From DATMBF01 sp035559595 (GTDB lineage: Bacteria > Bacteroidota > Ignavibacteria > UBA10030), in the NCBI GenBank assembly GCA_035559595.1, contig DATMBF010000020.1:62001-126000 (forward strand): DNA of 64,000 nt, given 5' to 3'. Shown here in pieces: positions 1 through 8,653 of this stretch. Within the stretch, counting starts at the first letter, position 1; each line of letters opens with the position of its first letter. Below the pieces are notes generated by a model, which was not told the origin of the DNA, ran no database searches, and worked only from the letters and a program-made list of their open reading frames with translations. Made by a program: the position numbers and the translations under genes.

Positions 1-947
1 AGGGGGAGGAAATTCGAACCGGCGTCACAGCCATTCTCCCGCACGACGGGAATCTGTTCCAGGAAAAGGTTCCAGCCGCGATTTATGTGGGGAACGGATT
101 CGGCAAGCTTCTTGGCGTTACTCAGGTTGATGAGCTTGGTCAAATCGAAACTCCGATTCTCTTAACGAACACCTTGAGCGTCTGGGATGTAGCAAAAGGA
201 ATTGTTGACCACATGCTCGCCCTGCCGGGCAATGAGTCGGTTCGTTCAATCAATCCGGTTGTGGGAGAGACCAACGACGGGACGCTGAATGATATCCGCT
301 CAAGAGCGGTAAAGCCGGAACATGCTGTTGCGGCTATCCGATCGGCGAAATCCGGCCCCGTAGAGGAGGGTGTGGTCGGAGCGGGGACCGGAACGGTTTG
401 CTTCGGGTGGAAAGGAGGCATCGGAACAAGTTCACGAATATTGCCACGGAACTTGGGCGGACACACAGTGGGCGTGCTTGTCCAGACAAACTACGGCGGA
501 GTGCTGGATATTGCCGGTGTACCGGTGGGAAAGCGGCTGGGACACCATTCCTTCAAAGATCGAATCCGGTATGATGGCGAAGGCTCCTGTATGATTGTCG
601 TGGCGACCGATACACCGCTCGATAGAGCTCAGCTCAAGCGACTCGCAAAGCGAGCAACGCTAGCATTGGGAAGAAGCGGCTCCGCGATGAGTCACGGAAG
701 CGGAGATTACGTCATCGCGTTTTCGACGGCAAAGGAACTGAGAATACGGCCTGGCGACCCGGAAATCCAAACCGTACCGAGGTTGAAGGAAGACAACCTC
801 TCTCCCCTTTTTCAAGCGGTCGTTGAGGCAACGGAGGAGGCGATTTACAATTCGCTCACCAAAGCAACGCCAATGAAGGGATTCCAGGGGAACATTATTG
901 AGGCATTGCCGATCGACAAATTGAAGGAGTTGCTAAAAGCAAAGTAG
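1..947 (+). CDS. P1 family peptidase (DmpA/BapA-like aminopeptidase), 5' truncated
   Basis: The reading frame is open from the first bases of the window, so the start lies outside; the GTG at 87 is internal. The family comprises N-terminal nucleophile hydrolases that cut themselves into two chains and act as L-aminopeptidases or D-amidases/esterases. The sequence shows the conserved VQTNYGG segment with its Asn. Exactly 32 residues later comes the Gly-Ser pair at about 582-587, where self-cleavage is expected and whose Ser would be the nucleophile. A Ser-Gly-Asp motif follows in SHGSGDY. These spacings match the DmpA active-site residues (Asn, Ser, Ser, Glu/Asp). No signal peptide can be judged because the N-terminus is missing. 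It ends 95 nt before a convergent aldehyde dehydrogenase gene. Substrate is unknown. Confidence 0.9.
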   Translation, partial: GEEIRTGVTAILPHDGNLFQEKVPAAIYVGNGFGKLLGVTQVDELGQIETPILLTNTLSVWDVAKGIVDHMLALPGNESVRSINPVVGETNDGTLNDIRSRAVKPEHAVAAIRSAKSGPVEEGVVGAGTGTVCFGWKGGIGTSSRILPRNLGGHTVGVLVQTNYGGVLDIAGVPVGKRLGHHSFKDRIRYDGEGSCMIVVATDTPLDRAQLKRLAKRATLALGRSGSAMSHGSGDYVIAFSTAKELRIRPGDPEIQTVPRLKEDNLSPLFQAVVEATEEAIYNSLTKATPMKGFQGNIIEALPIDKLKELLKAK

Positions 948-1042
948 CCTCTGCACACCTCTGCTCTTTCTGCGACTCCGCGTTGAGATTCTGATTTTTC
1001 AACGGGGGACGCCTGGTCCGCTGAGGATTGCAGAGGATGGGA

Positions 1043-2404
1043 TTAGCGGATGTATACAGTCTTAATGTTCACAAACTCGCGGATGCCGAAGTGAGAAAGC
1101 TCACGCCCATAGCCGCTCTCCTTCACTCCCCCAAACGGCAGTCGGGGATCGGATTTCACAAACGCATTCACAAAACAACTCCCCGCCTCTAATTCAGTCT
1201 TCGCGATTCTCTCCCCTCTCCGAATATCCGAGGTAAACACGGCAGCTCCCAGCCCGAACACCGAATCGTTGGCAATCCGGATCGCATCCTTCTCGTCCTT
1301 GGCGGCAATAATGGACGCAACGGGACCAAATAATTCCTCATCATAGGCCGGCATCCCGCTTTTCACATTCGTCAGGACTGTTGCAGGGTAGTATGCCCCT
1401 TTCCCTTCCGGAATTGTTCCTCCAACCAAACACTTCGCCCCCCTCTCGATGCTTTTCTGAACCTGATCATGGAGTTCATCCCGAAGATCGTGTCGTGCCA
1501 GCGGCCCGATCACCGTATCCTCTTCCATTGGATTCCCTATCTTTGCTCCCGCCATGAGCGATGTCATCCGCTCTTCGAATTTCCTTACCAATGGCTCCAC
1601 AACAATGAACCGTTTCGCGGCAATACAGCTCTGGCCGGAGTTGATCAATCTCCCCACAACGCACGTCGCCACAGCTTCTTCAAGATTCGCATCTTCCAGG
1701 ACGATATACGGATCGCTCCCTCCCAATTCAAGAACCGTTTTCTTTAACATCTCTCCCGCTTTCCTTGCTACGGCTCTTCCTGCTGGTGTGCTGCCTGTTA
1801 ATGTCACTGCTTTTACCAGCGGATGTTCAATGACCGCATCGACTTTCCGACTTCCGATCACCAACGTCCGAAACACATTTTCCGGAAATCCGGCTTCACG
1901 GAATATCTCCTCTATCGCGAGCGCACAGCCTGTTACATTCGAGGCATGCTTGAGAACACCGGTGTTACCTGCCATCAGCGCCGGAGCGGCAAACCGGAAG
2001 ACCTGCCAGAAAGGAAAATTCCACGGCATCACCGCGAGAACAATGCCGATCGGCTGGAAGGCAACAAAGCTCTTGCTCCCGTCGGTAGGGATAAGCTCAT
2101 CCGCCAGAAATTTCTCCGCATTCTCTGCATAGTAGTCGCACACCCATGCGCACTTCTCGACTTCAGCCCTGCCGCTTTTGATCGGCTTTCCCATTTCCTC
2201 TGTCATCAGCTTCGCAAGCTCTCCCGACTTCTCCTTGAGCAAAGTAGCTACTCGCTTCATGAGTTTCGAGCGCTCGGCACATGTGTTCCGTTTCCATTTC
2301 TGGAACGCCTCGTGGCATGCATCGACCGTTTTCTTCACGGTTTCCAGATTCATTTCGGCGTATTCGCGTATGAGTTCACCGGTCGCAGGGTTGATGGATC
2401 GCAT
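1043..2404 (-). CDS. sad: NAD(P)-dependent succinate-semialdehyde dehydrogenase (Sad/YneI-like)
   Basis: This 453-residue aldehyde dehydrogenase should oxidise succinate semialdehyde to succinate in the cytoplasm. The catalytic Cys is C260 in GQSCIAAKR and the general base Glu is E226 in LELGGSDP. The cofactor region includes MPWNFPFWQ (about 126-134) and the GS turn at TLTGSTPAG. Length and motif wording, especially LELGGSDPYIVL and GYGRELSHFGI, resemble the E. coli Sad/YneI branch of the superfamily more than GabD. A GGAGG ribosome-binding site lies about 6-8 nt before the ATG. It lies downstream of carA on the same strand with a 48-nt gap. No GABA transaminase is present, so the substrate is inferred from family resemblance only. 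Confidence 0.88.
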   Translation of the reverse strand: MRSINPATGELIREYAEMNLETVKKTVDACHEAFQKWKRNTCAERSKLMKRVATLLKEKSGELAKLMTEEMGKPIKSGRAEVEKCAWVCDYYAENAEKFLADELIPTDGSKSFVAFQPIGIVLAVMPWNFPFWQVFRFAAPALMAGNTGVLKHASNVTGCALAIEEIFREAGFPENVFRTLVIGSRKVDAVIEHPLVKAVTLTGSTPAGRAVARKAGEMLKKTVLELGGSDPYIVLEDANLEEAVATCVVGRLINSGQSCIAAKRFIVVEPLVRKFEERMTSLMAGAKIGNPMEEDTVIGPLARHDLRDELHDQVQKSIERGAKCLVGGTIPEGKGAYYPATVLTNVKSGMPAYDEELFGPVASIIAAKDEKDAIRIANDSVFGLGAAVFTSDIRRGERIAKTELEAGSCFVNAFVKSDPRLPFGGVKESGYGRELSHFGIREFVNIKTVYIR

Positions 2405-2452
2405 AACAAACCTCCGGTTGTTGGGGATCAGCGTATGGGAGAATGCTTTCTG

Positions 2453-3649
2453 TTACTTCGCAAGTGCAACGCCGGCCTCGTTGGCAGACGCGCCGCTGCC
2501 CTGGGGGGTCGGGCTTTCGCGCTCCATCAGTTCGATGAATTGGGCGAAGAGGTAATCACTATCGTGAGGGCCGGGAGAAGCCTCGGGGTGGTATTGTACG
2601 CAGAAGATGGGGAGTTCGCGATGGCGGAAGCCTTCATTCGTTCCGTCATTCAGATTAACATGGGTGATTTCAATCGTCGATGGGTTCAGCGAGTCGGGAT
2701 CTACCGCAAATCCATGGTTCTGGGAGGTGATTTCAATTTCATTATTCAACAGATTCTTGACGGGATGGTTAGCGCCGCGATGCCCAAACTTCAACTTGAA
2801 CGTCTTTCCCCCCAACGCCAGGGCGAGGAGCTGGTGACCTAGGCAAATGCCAAAGATCGGTTTCTTCCCGACCAATTTCTTGATATTCTCGATTGCATAT
2901 CGAACCGCTGCTGGATCGCCGGGTCCGTTTGAAAGAAAAACCCCGTCCGGATTCATCTCCAGAGCCACCTCGGCAGGGTAGAACGAAGGCACAACTGTCA
3001 AATCACAACCGTACGAGGTAAGTCGCCGAAGGATATTCTGCTTCACTCCATAATCAAAGACGACGACTTTCCACCGCCTCCCGTTGAATCCTCCCCTCGG
3101 TATCGGCTTCAGGGTAAATGGCGTTCGGTCGACGTCATCCCACCGGTACGGTTTATCGGTCGTGACGTTCTTCGTCAAATCGAGTCCGGCCATCCCTGGC
3201 GAAGCCTGGGCTTTACGCACGAGACTCTCGTCATTCAGATCTGTCGTCGAGATCACTCCCCGAAGCGCGCCGACGGTTCGAATCATCTTCGTGAGTTTGC
3301 GCGTATCGATTCCCTGAAGCGCCATGATCCCGTGTTCTTTCAACCAATCCCCCAGACTTTTCGTTGCACGAAAGTTGCTGTAGAAATCGAAGTACTCCCT
3401 TACGACGAATCCGCTGACCTGTGGCTTTGTCGACTCGAGGTCTTCAGGATTGATTCCGTAGTTGCCGATGAGTGGATAGGTCATGGTGACAATCTGACCG
3501 GCGTAGGAGGGATCGGTGAGGATCTCCTGATATCCGGTCATGCTCGTATTGAAGACGACTTCACCGACGACTTCACCATGCGCGCCAAACGCTTCACCGG
3601 TGAACACGGCGCCATTCTCAAGAGCAAGTTTTGCAGTTGTTGATGACAT
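2453..3649 (-). CDS. carA: carbamoyl-phosphate synthase small (glutaminase) subunit
   Basis: CarA hydrolyses glutamine and passes ammonia to the large subunit CarB for carbamoyl phosphate, feeding arginine and pyrimidine synthesis. The 398 residues show the N-terminal CPSase small domain (about 1-150) followed by a class I glutamine amidotransferase domain. The triad is Cys269 in GICLGHQ, with His354 and Glu356 in VQYHPEA. Length is normal apart from a short polar C-terminal tail (TPQGSGASANEAG). carB is not in the window and there are no arginine or pyrimidine genes beside it, so the subunits are encoded apart or carB lies far away. The start ATG is preceded by a plausible promoter at 3673-3701. 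Confidence 0.95.
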   Translation of the reverse strand: MSSTTAKLALENGAVFTGEAFGAHGEVVGEVVFNTSMTGYQEILTDPSYAGQIVTMTYPLIGNYGINPEDLESTKPQVSGFVVREYFDFYSNFRATKSLGDWLKEHGIMALQGIDTRKLTKMIRTVGALRGVISTTDLNDESLVRKAQASPGMAGLDLTKNVTTDKPYRWDDVDRTPFTLKPIPRGGFNGRRWKVVVFDYGVKQNILRRLTSYGCDLTVVPSFYPAEVALEMNPDGVFLSNGPGDPAAVRYAIENIKKLVGKKPIFGICLGHQLLALALGGKTFKLKFGHRGANHPVKNLLNNEIEITSQNHGFAVDPDSLNPSTIEITHVNLNDGTNEGFRHRELPIFCVQYHPEASPGPHDSDYLFAQFIELMERESPTPQGSGASANEAGVALAK

Positions 3650-3672
3650 GGGGGGAAGGAAGGCTCATGAAA

Positions 3673-3701
3673 AAGATAGCGATAAAAGGAGGTCGAATCA
3701 A
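3673..3701 (-). promoter_or_regulatory. candidate sigma70-type promoter of carA
   Basis: Read on the minus strand, TTGATT (3696-3701) and TATCTT (3673-3678) are separated by 17 nt, each matching the consensus at four of six bases. The expected transcript start would lie about 17 nt before the carA ATG. Weak consensus match; inference from spacing and position. Confidence 0.35.
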
Positions 3702-3862
3702 TACAACACAATGATAGGCATAAATTTTTGTTCAGCGGACGTCATCTTCATTGGAAGAAGTGTGGCGCGCCAAAGAAACTGTCAAGCTTGCATCGTTGAT
3801 TCTAACTGGAGCAAAGCGTTAGAACCTGTCCATATGGGATGTTCACGACAAAAAACGTTACC

Positions 3863-3891
3863 TTGACAAACGGCCGAAAAATCGTTATAAT
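3863..3891 (+). promoter_or_regulatory. consensus sigma70 promoter of the hrcA-grpE-dnaJ operon
   Basis: TTGACA at 3863-3868 and TATAAT at 3886-3891 are separated by exactly 17 nt, a perfect match to the housekeeping promoter consensus. Transcription would begin near 3898, leaving a leader of only about 20 nt before the hrcA ATG at 3918, and this leader contains no Shine-Dalgarno sequence. I searched the 268-nt upstream region by eye for the CIRCE inverted repeat (TTAGCACTC-N9-GAGTGCTAA) that HrcA normally binds and did not find it. Confidence 0.88.
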
Positions 3892-3917
3892 TTCTTGATA
3901 AATCATAGATTTTTCTT

Positions 3918-4967
3918 ATGGTTACGGAGACTTCGCTGGATCAACTGAACGATCGGGAACGGGGCATCCTACGGCATGTCGTCTACAACTACATTCAGAC
4001 GGCGACACCCGTGGGGTCACGCTATATTTCCCGGAGGTTCGAGTCGGGTTTAAGCGCGGCCACCATTCGCAACGTCATGGCCGACCTTGAGGAGCGGGGG
4101 TATTTGTCCCATCCGCACACGTCGGCTGGCCGCATTCCGACTGATCTCGGTTACCGATATTATGTCGATTTTCTGATGGAGGTGGAGCATCTTAGCGAGA
4201 ACGAAAAGAAGTCCATCGAAAACCACCTTGTTCAGACTCTCGACCCTGATACCATTCTCCGCGAAACCTCAAAATTACTCAGCAAGATCTCGAAACAGCT
4301 CAGTATTGTTTCATCTCCCCATATCAGCAGCGGGATTTTCGAGAAACTGGAGCTTATCCCTCTCTCCAGCTCAAAACTTCTCGTTGTTATGTCGATCAGC
4401 AAGGGGCTGATTAAGACGATCATGCTCGAGGTTGGCGTGGAAATCCCGAGGCATGCGCTCGACGATATCTCCCGTAAACTCAATGAAAGACTGAGTGGTT
4501 TGCGCTTGCATGAGATTCGGGATACGTTTGCCGAGCGGATGCGGGATGTTCAGGACGAAAAGAGCGGATTGGTCCGCTTGTTCATCGAATCGGTAGATCA
4601 TCTTTTTGCCGACTCGAGAGAGCAGGAAAAGCTCCACATTGCTGGGACACAGAACATCATCGAACAACCGGAATTTGTCGATCCCCAAAAATTCCGCGGC
4701 GTTATCGAGATGATCGAGAATGAAGAGATCATCGTGCACTTGCTCGAAAAGCACGACGAAATGGAAAAGGAATTCGCCGTGACCATAGGGAGTGAGAACA
4801 ACGATCAAAAAGCGGAAGACTACAGCGTTGTGACTGCTACGTACGACGTGCAGGGTGTGAAAGGAAGGGTCGGAATCATTGGCCCACGTCGCATGAATTA
4901 CGCGAAGGTTATTCCCATCGTCGATTACTTTGCAAAAAGTGTTGTGAGATTGTTGAGCAGCTCGTAG
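3918..4967 (+). CDS. hrcA: heat-inducible transcription repressor HrcA
   Basis: HrcA represses chaperone genes by binding CIRCE operators. The 349 residues carry an N-terminal winged helix (about 1-80, with ERGILRHVVYNYIQTATPVG and LSAATIRNVMADLEERGYL), a central GAF-like region and the C-terminal signature GRVGIIGPRRMNYAKVI. Length is typical. It is the first gene of hrcA-grpE-dnaJ, with 12 nt to grpE. The start is supported by position after a perfect promoter and by alignment with the usual HrcA N-terminus, although no Shine-Dalgarno sequence is present. The expected CIRCE element is not visible upstream, so autoregulation may be absent or use a divergent operator. Confidence 0.95.
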   Translation: MVTETSLDQLNDRERGILRHVVYNYIQTATPVGSRYISRRFESGLSAATIRNVMADLEERGYLSHPHTSAGRIPTDLGYRYYVDFLMEVEHLSENEKKSIENHLVQTLDPDTILRETSKLLSKISKQLSIVSSPHISSGIFEKLELIPLSSSKLLVVMSISKGLIKTIMLEVGVEIPRHALDDISRKLNERLSGLRLHEIRDTFAERMRDVQDEKSGLVRLFIESVDHLFADSREQEKLHIAGTQNIIEQPEFVDPQKFRGVIEMIENEEIIVHLLEKHDEMEKEFAVTIGSENNDQKAEDYSVVTATYDVQGVKGRVGIIGPRRMNYAKVIPIVDYFAKSVVRLLSSS

Positions 4968-4979
4968 AGGTTTGTCATT

Positions 4980-5606
4980 ATGGAGGAAGAAAACAAAGCA
5001 GTGAACAAGGAAGAACAGCAAGCGGCAGACCAGCAACAGAAAACGTCACAGACGGGTGAGGATCTGGCTGCCCAGCTTGAAGAGGCAAAGAAGCAGGCGG
5101 AGTATTATAAGGACCTGTTTCTCCGCAAGGCAGCCGAGTTCGATAATTATAAAAAACGGCAGGAGAACGAGGCGAGTCTTGTCATCAAGTTTGCCAACGA
5201 AGAGCTCATCAGTGAAATCCTGCCGGTGCTTGACGACTTCGAGCGTTCCCTGAAACTCAGCAAGGACAGGAAGGACCTCGAGACGTTCCATCGCGGAATT
5301 GAGCTGATCTACCAAAAGTTGGTGAAGATTCTGGAGTCCCAGGGAATCAAACCCATCGAAACCGTGGGCAAACCCTTCGATGTGCATTACCATGATGCAT
5401 TGATGCAGATTCCCCGCGAAGATCTCGCCTCCTTCACGATTCTCGAGGAGGTTGAAAAAGGCTACACCTTCCACGATAAGGTCATCCGGCACGCAAAAGT
5501 CATTGTCTCGTCTGCGCCAGCTGGTGAGAACGCCGCCGAGCCGCGCAACGGCGAAACTGCCGAGCCGCAAGCACGGACGGAAAACTCGAACAACTCAGAA
5601 GGTTAG
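4980..5606 (+). CDS. grpE: nucleotide exchange factor GrpE
   Basis: GrpE releases ADP from DnaK and acts as its thermosensor. The 208 residues begin with an acidic, Gln-rich tail (about 1-35), then a long coiled coil (LAAQLEEAKKQAEYYKDLFLRKAAEFDNYKKR, seen as its conserved blocks) that forms the dimer, then the compact beta domain with GYTFHDKVIRHAKVIV near residues 160-180. A polar tail rich in Glu and Asn closes the protein. It sits between hrcA and dnaJ, 9 nt before dnaJ. dnaK itself is not in this window. Confidence 0.95.
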   Translation: MEEENKAVNKEEQQAADQQQKTSQTGEDLAAQLEEAKKQAEYYKDLFLRKAAEFDNYKKRQENEASLVIKFANEELISEILPVLDDFERSLKLSKDRKDLETFHRGIELIYQKLVKILESQGIKPIETVGKPFDVHYHDALMQIPREDLASFTILEEVEKGYTFHDKVIRHAKVIVSSAPAGENAAEPRNGETAEPQARTENSNNSEG

Positions 5607-5615
5607 CGGGAGGCT

Positions 5616-6782
5616 ATGGCTAAACGCGATTATTATGAAGTGCTGGGAGTCTCTCGCAGCGCTTCGGCGGACGAAATCAAGAAGGCCTATCGACAGCTTG
5701 CGCTGAAGTTTCACCCCGACCGTAATCCCGGCAATAAAGAGGCTGAGGAAAAGTTCAAAGAAGCTGCTGAAGCCTACGAAGTGTTGAGCGACCCCGAAAA
5801 GCGTCGCCGCTATGACCAATTCGGCCATGACGGAATGCGCGGCACGAATTTCCGTGAGTTTCACGATATCAACGATATCTTCTCGACGTTCAGCGACATC
5901 TTCGGCAGCGGGTTTGGGGGAGGAATATTCGAGGAAGTCTTCGGCGGCGGAGCAAGGTCCCGGCGACGAGGGGCGCAATCTCAGGGCACACCCGGTTCGG
6001 ATCTCCGTGTGACGCTTCGCCTCAAACTCGAAGAGATCGCCACCGGTGTCGAGAAGAAGATCAAAGTCAAACACTATAAGCGCTGTGAAACATGCAGGGG
6101 CTCTGGCGCTCGTGGCGATGCTGGGAAGACCACGTGTCCGCAATGCAACGGCACAGGCGAGCTGCGTCAGGTTTCTCGCTCAATGTTCGGGCAGTTCGTG
6201 AACATCACCACCTGTCCAACGTGCGACGGAGAAGGCCGAGTCATGAAGGACCTTTGTCGGACATGCGGAGGCGAGGGAAGAGTTCAGGGGGAATCGACAA
6301 TCAAGGTCAACGTACCTGCTGGCGTTTCCGAAGGCAACTACATTCCGTTGCAGGGACAGGGAAACGCGGGGAGGCGAGGTGGTCCTCCGGGCGATTTGAT
6401 TGTGCTCATCGAAGAAGAGCCCCATCAACACTTTACGCGCAAGGGTGATGATGTCATCTATGATTTGATGATCAGTTTCCCAACCGCGGCTTTAGGCGGA
6501 CAAGTGGAAATTCCGACGCTCACCGGAAAAGCCAAGCTCACGATCGATCCCGGTACACCGGGCGGTCGCGTTTTGAGAATGAGAGACCGGGGTATTCCGC
6601 ATCTGAATGGCTACGGGAGGGGCGATCAGCTTGTGCGGGTGAATGTTTGGGTCCCGTCGAAGCTCAACGCACGAGAGAGACAACTCCTGAAAGAACTCGC
6701 TGAGCAGGAACATGTTAACCCGTCCGAAGAGGACAAGTCGGGCAAGAGCTTTTTCGACAAAGTGAAAGACGCATTCCCGTGA
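5616..6782 (+). CDS. dnaJ: chaperone DnaJ (type I)
   Basis: DnaJ delivers unfolded proteins to DnaK and stimulates its ATPase. The 388 residues show the J domain with His33-Pro34-Asp35, a Gly/Phe-rich linker (about 95-115), and four CxxCxGxG zinc motifs at Cys157/160, 174/177, 200/203 and 214/217. The C-terminal substrate-binding beta domains complete the protein. All zinc ligands are present, so this is a full type I DnaJ. A GGGAGG ribosome-binding site precedes the ATG. It is third in the hrcA operon and is followed after 3 nt by a membrane-anchored helix-hairpin-helix protein. Confidence 0.97.
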   Translation: MAKRDYYEVLGVSRSASADEIKKAYRQLALKFHPDRNPGNKEAEEKFKEAAEAYEVLSDPEKRRRYDQFGHDGMRGTNFREFHDINDIFSTFSDIFGSGFGGGIFEEVFGGGARSRRRGAQSQGTPGSDLRVTLRLKLEEIATGVEKKIKVKHYKRCETCRGSGARGDAGKTTCPQCNGTGELRQVSRSMFGQFVNITTCPTCDGEGRVMKDLCRTCGGEGRVQGESTIKVNVPAGVSEGNYIPLQGQGNAGRRGGPPGDLIVLIEEEPHQHFTRKGDDVIYDLMISFPTAALGGQVEIPTLTGKAKLTIDPGTPGGRVLRMRDRGIPHLNGYGRGDQLVRVNVWVPSKLNARERQLLKELAEQEHVNPSEEDKSGKSFFDKVKDAFP

Positions 6783-6785
6783 TCC

Positions 6786-7199
6786 ATGCTTCAACGATTG
6801 AAGGAATGGCTGGCGCTGACTGAAACCGAGAGGAAAGTCCTTCTCTTCCTCTCGATTACACTGGCGGTTGGCCTGGGGATCAAGTTTTACCGCGCAACAT
6901 TTCCGGAGGTGCGCTCGTTCGACTACACTGCCTCCGACAGTACGTTTGCTGTGCTGAGCGCACAAGAAGTCGGAGCGGACGATGGAGAGAGAGTCAAGCC
7001 GGGGGAAAAGCTGGATATTAACAAAGCGACGAAAGCTCAGTTAATGAAGCTCCCGGGCATCGGCGAGGTGACGGCAGAAAGAATTCTGATCTACCGTGAG
7101 GAAGTCGGGAGGATCAACAACCTCGAGGAGCTCAGAACAATCAAAGGTATCACCGCAAAGAGATTCAATCAACTCAAGAACTACATCACTCTTCACTAG
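6786..7199 (+). CDS. membrane-anchored helix-hairpin-helix (ComEA-like) protein
   Basis: A 137-residue protein with one N-terminal membrane helix (about residues 18-36, FLSITLAVGLGIKFY core) and a C-terminal pair of helix-hairpin-helix motifs (about 75-135). Typical elements are LDINKATKAQLMKLPGIGEVTAERIL and, in the second half, NNLEELRTIKGITAKRFNQL. This layout is that of ComEA, the periplasmic DNA receptor of natural competence, and of related HhH proteins. It directly follows dnaJ and precedes a pilin-like and a PilM-like gene, which makes a DNA-uptake or pilus link plausible. No other competence gene is present, so the role is inferred. Confidence 0.75.
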   Translation: MLQRLKEWLALTETERKVLLFLSITLAVGLGIKFYRATFPEVRSFDYTASDSTFAVLSAQEVGADDGERVKPGEKLDINKATKAQLMKLPGIGEVTAERILIYREEVGRINNLEELRTIKGITAKRFNQLKNYITLH

Positions 7200-7222
7200 A
7201 ATCCACCCCGCTCGGAGGAACA

Positions 7223-7687
7223 ATGTCCATCTATCACGAATCCAAGGGCTCTCCTGTTCTCAAAGCCATCATCGTCGTTCTTCTGGGAGTCCTCCTCTAC
7301 GTCCTGTATGAACCATATCAGGTTCGCGAACGAGAAGAGAATTACAAGAAGGAATCCCGCCTGCGGATGATGAACATCCGAACAGCGCAGTTGCAGTACA
7401 TCTCCGAAAAGGGAGTGTACGCGAATAGCCTCGATACCCTGGTGGCATTTGTTAAAGAAAAACTTGCGGCGGGCGCCATTGACCCATCGATCTTCAAACC
7501 GCTCTCGCATGGTGCATTCACCCCCGATTCCTTATTGAAAACGCCGAAGTCCCAACGGCCCTACTCGTTGCAAACAGTCGAACAAACTGTGATCAAGAAG
7601 TATTTGCTCGAAGATCCCGACGGGTATGGATCGATTGGCTCGCTGACAGATGACACGCGTGTGAACAAAGCCTCCTGGGAAGAATGA
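7223..7687 (+). CDS. single-pass membrane protein with pilin-like region, unknown function
   Basis: I do not recognise a named family. The 154 residues have one membrane helix at about 11-30 (LKAIIVVLLGVLLYVLY core). A basic/acidic helix follows, and then a segment reading MMNIRTAQLQYISEKGVYA. That arrangement (long N-terminal helix, then IRTAQ...Y...GVYA) recalls type II/IV pseudopilins, but the prepilin peptidase site and the Glu at +5 are missing. The rest is a soluble domain without cysteines. Its place between a ComEA-like and a PilM-like gene supports a surface-appendage or membrane-complex role. The start is the ATG 9 nt after a GGAGG. Confidence 0.65.
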   Translation: MSIYHESKGSPVLKAIIVVLLGVLLYVLYEPYQVREREENYKKESRLRMMNIRTAQLQYISEKGVYANSLDTLVAFVKEKLAAGAIDPSIFKPLSHGAFTPDSLLKTPKSQRPYSLQTVEQTVIKKYLLEDPDGYGSIGSLTDDTRVNKASWEE

Positions 7688-7735
7688 CTCACGACGCGAG
7701 GCTGAAGTGCTAATGCTGTGAACCACCACGTCTAG

Positions 7736-8653
7736 ATGAAAACACATCGATCGCTCGGTGTTTCCTTTTACCGCGGTAACATCCAGATTGCAGAAGTGGA
7801 GCAGAAGAAACCGGCTCTCACTGCTCTAGCGGAAGGAACCACCGGACTGGATATCGCAGCGGCGGGAACCGACCTCGCCCCGGATCATCCTCAGCTTGTC
7901 GACTTCATCGACAACCTCAAGCAGCTCCTGAAAAGCGCTAAAGTCGGTTCGAAGACGATTTCTTTCGCCCTTCCGCCGGAGTCGATGTTCATCAACTCCA
8001 TTCCGGTCGATGTTACGCTCAAAGGTCCTGAGCTCACATCCTACCTCCAATGGGAAATCCAACAGTACTTCCCGAACGCAGGTCCTAAAGACTTCATCAC
8101 CGATTTCCATGCTCTTCCCCACAAATTACAGGGCGCAAAGCAGACGTTCGTTGTTTCGGTGAAACGTGGGGTCGTCGGGTTTCTCCAGAATGTTGCCGCC
8201 GGCGTGGGCCTCCAGCTTGCCGTCATCGATATCGATCATTTCAGCACGGAGAAAACCTTGCGGGTCAACTATCCGGAAATCGCTGCCCATACGGTGGCAT
8301 TATTCGGAATCCGAAAAGGCGCCCTCGATGCGAGTCTGGTGCATAAATACGAAATGATCGATTATCGGCCGTACGTTGCAACGACGCCCGAAGAGATCCA
8401 CAAAGCGGTGCTCCACTATGTCAAGTACCTCAAACAGCGTGACGGCATTGGAACACCAGAGGCCTTGATTCTGCATGGGATGGAAGTCCCCCGTGAGATT
8501 CTCAAACCGCTGCATGAGGAGTCCGGCATTCAGGCCCTTGCCTTCAACGCAATGCGAAAGCTTACGACACCTGACAAGCTCAAGACTGCATTCGGCAAGG
8601 AAAGCTATCGATTTACCGCTGCCATAGGACTCGCCCTCCGAACACCTCAATGA
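7736..8653 (+). CDS. PilM-like actin-fold protein
   Basis: This 305-residue protein resembles PilM, the cytoplasmic actin-fold ATPase that anchors the inner-membrane part of type IV pili. Supporting elements are the N-terminal LGVSFYRGNIQIAEVE (equivalent to the phosphate-1 loop strand pair) and ISFALPPESMFINSIPVD. The helix ELTSYLQWEIQQYFPN is the analogue of the PilM segment before its membrane contact. The classical GIDIGSxxIK loop is altered to GVSFYRGNIQ, so nucleotide binding is uncertain. No pilN/O/P/Q genes are adjacent. It overlaps rsmD by 4 nt (ATGA), suggesting coupled translation. Confidence 0.6.
   Translation: MKTHRSLGVSFYRGNIQIAEVEQKKPALTALAEGTTGLDIAAAGTDLAPDHPQLVDFIDNLKQLLKSAKVGSKTISFALPPESMFINSIPVDVTLKGPELTSYLQWEIQQYFPNAGPKDFITDFHALPHKLQGAKQTFVVSVKRGVVGFLQNVAAGVGLQLAVIDIDHFSTEKTLRVNYPEIAAHTVALFGIRKGALDASLVHKYEMIDYRPYVATTPEEIHKAVLHYVKYLKQRDGIGTPEALILHGMEVPREILKPLHEESGIQALAFNAMRKLTTPDKLKTAFGKESYRFTAAIGLALRTPQ

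Noticed and set aside
948..1042. Inverted repeat CCTCTGCA (948-955)/TGCAGAGG (1029-1036) and a shorter one (CGTTGA/TCAACG) between the P1 peptidase and aldehyde dehydrogenase genes
   Set aside because: The arms of the first are 73 nt apart and the second has no following T-run on either strand, so I do not call a terminator.
1823..2842. A 339-codon plus-strand open frame across the aldehyde dehydrogenase and carA
   Set aside because: It spans two genes with intact catalytic motifs on the minus strand and has no domain signature.
3650..3917. CIRCE element expected before hrcA
   Set aside because: Looked for and not found, even allowing a few mismatches.
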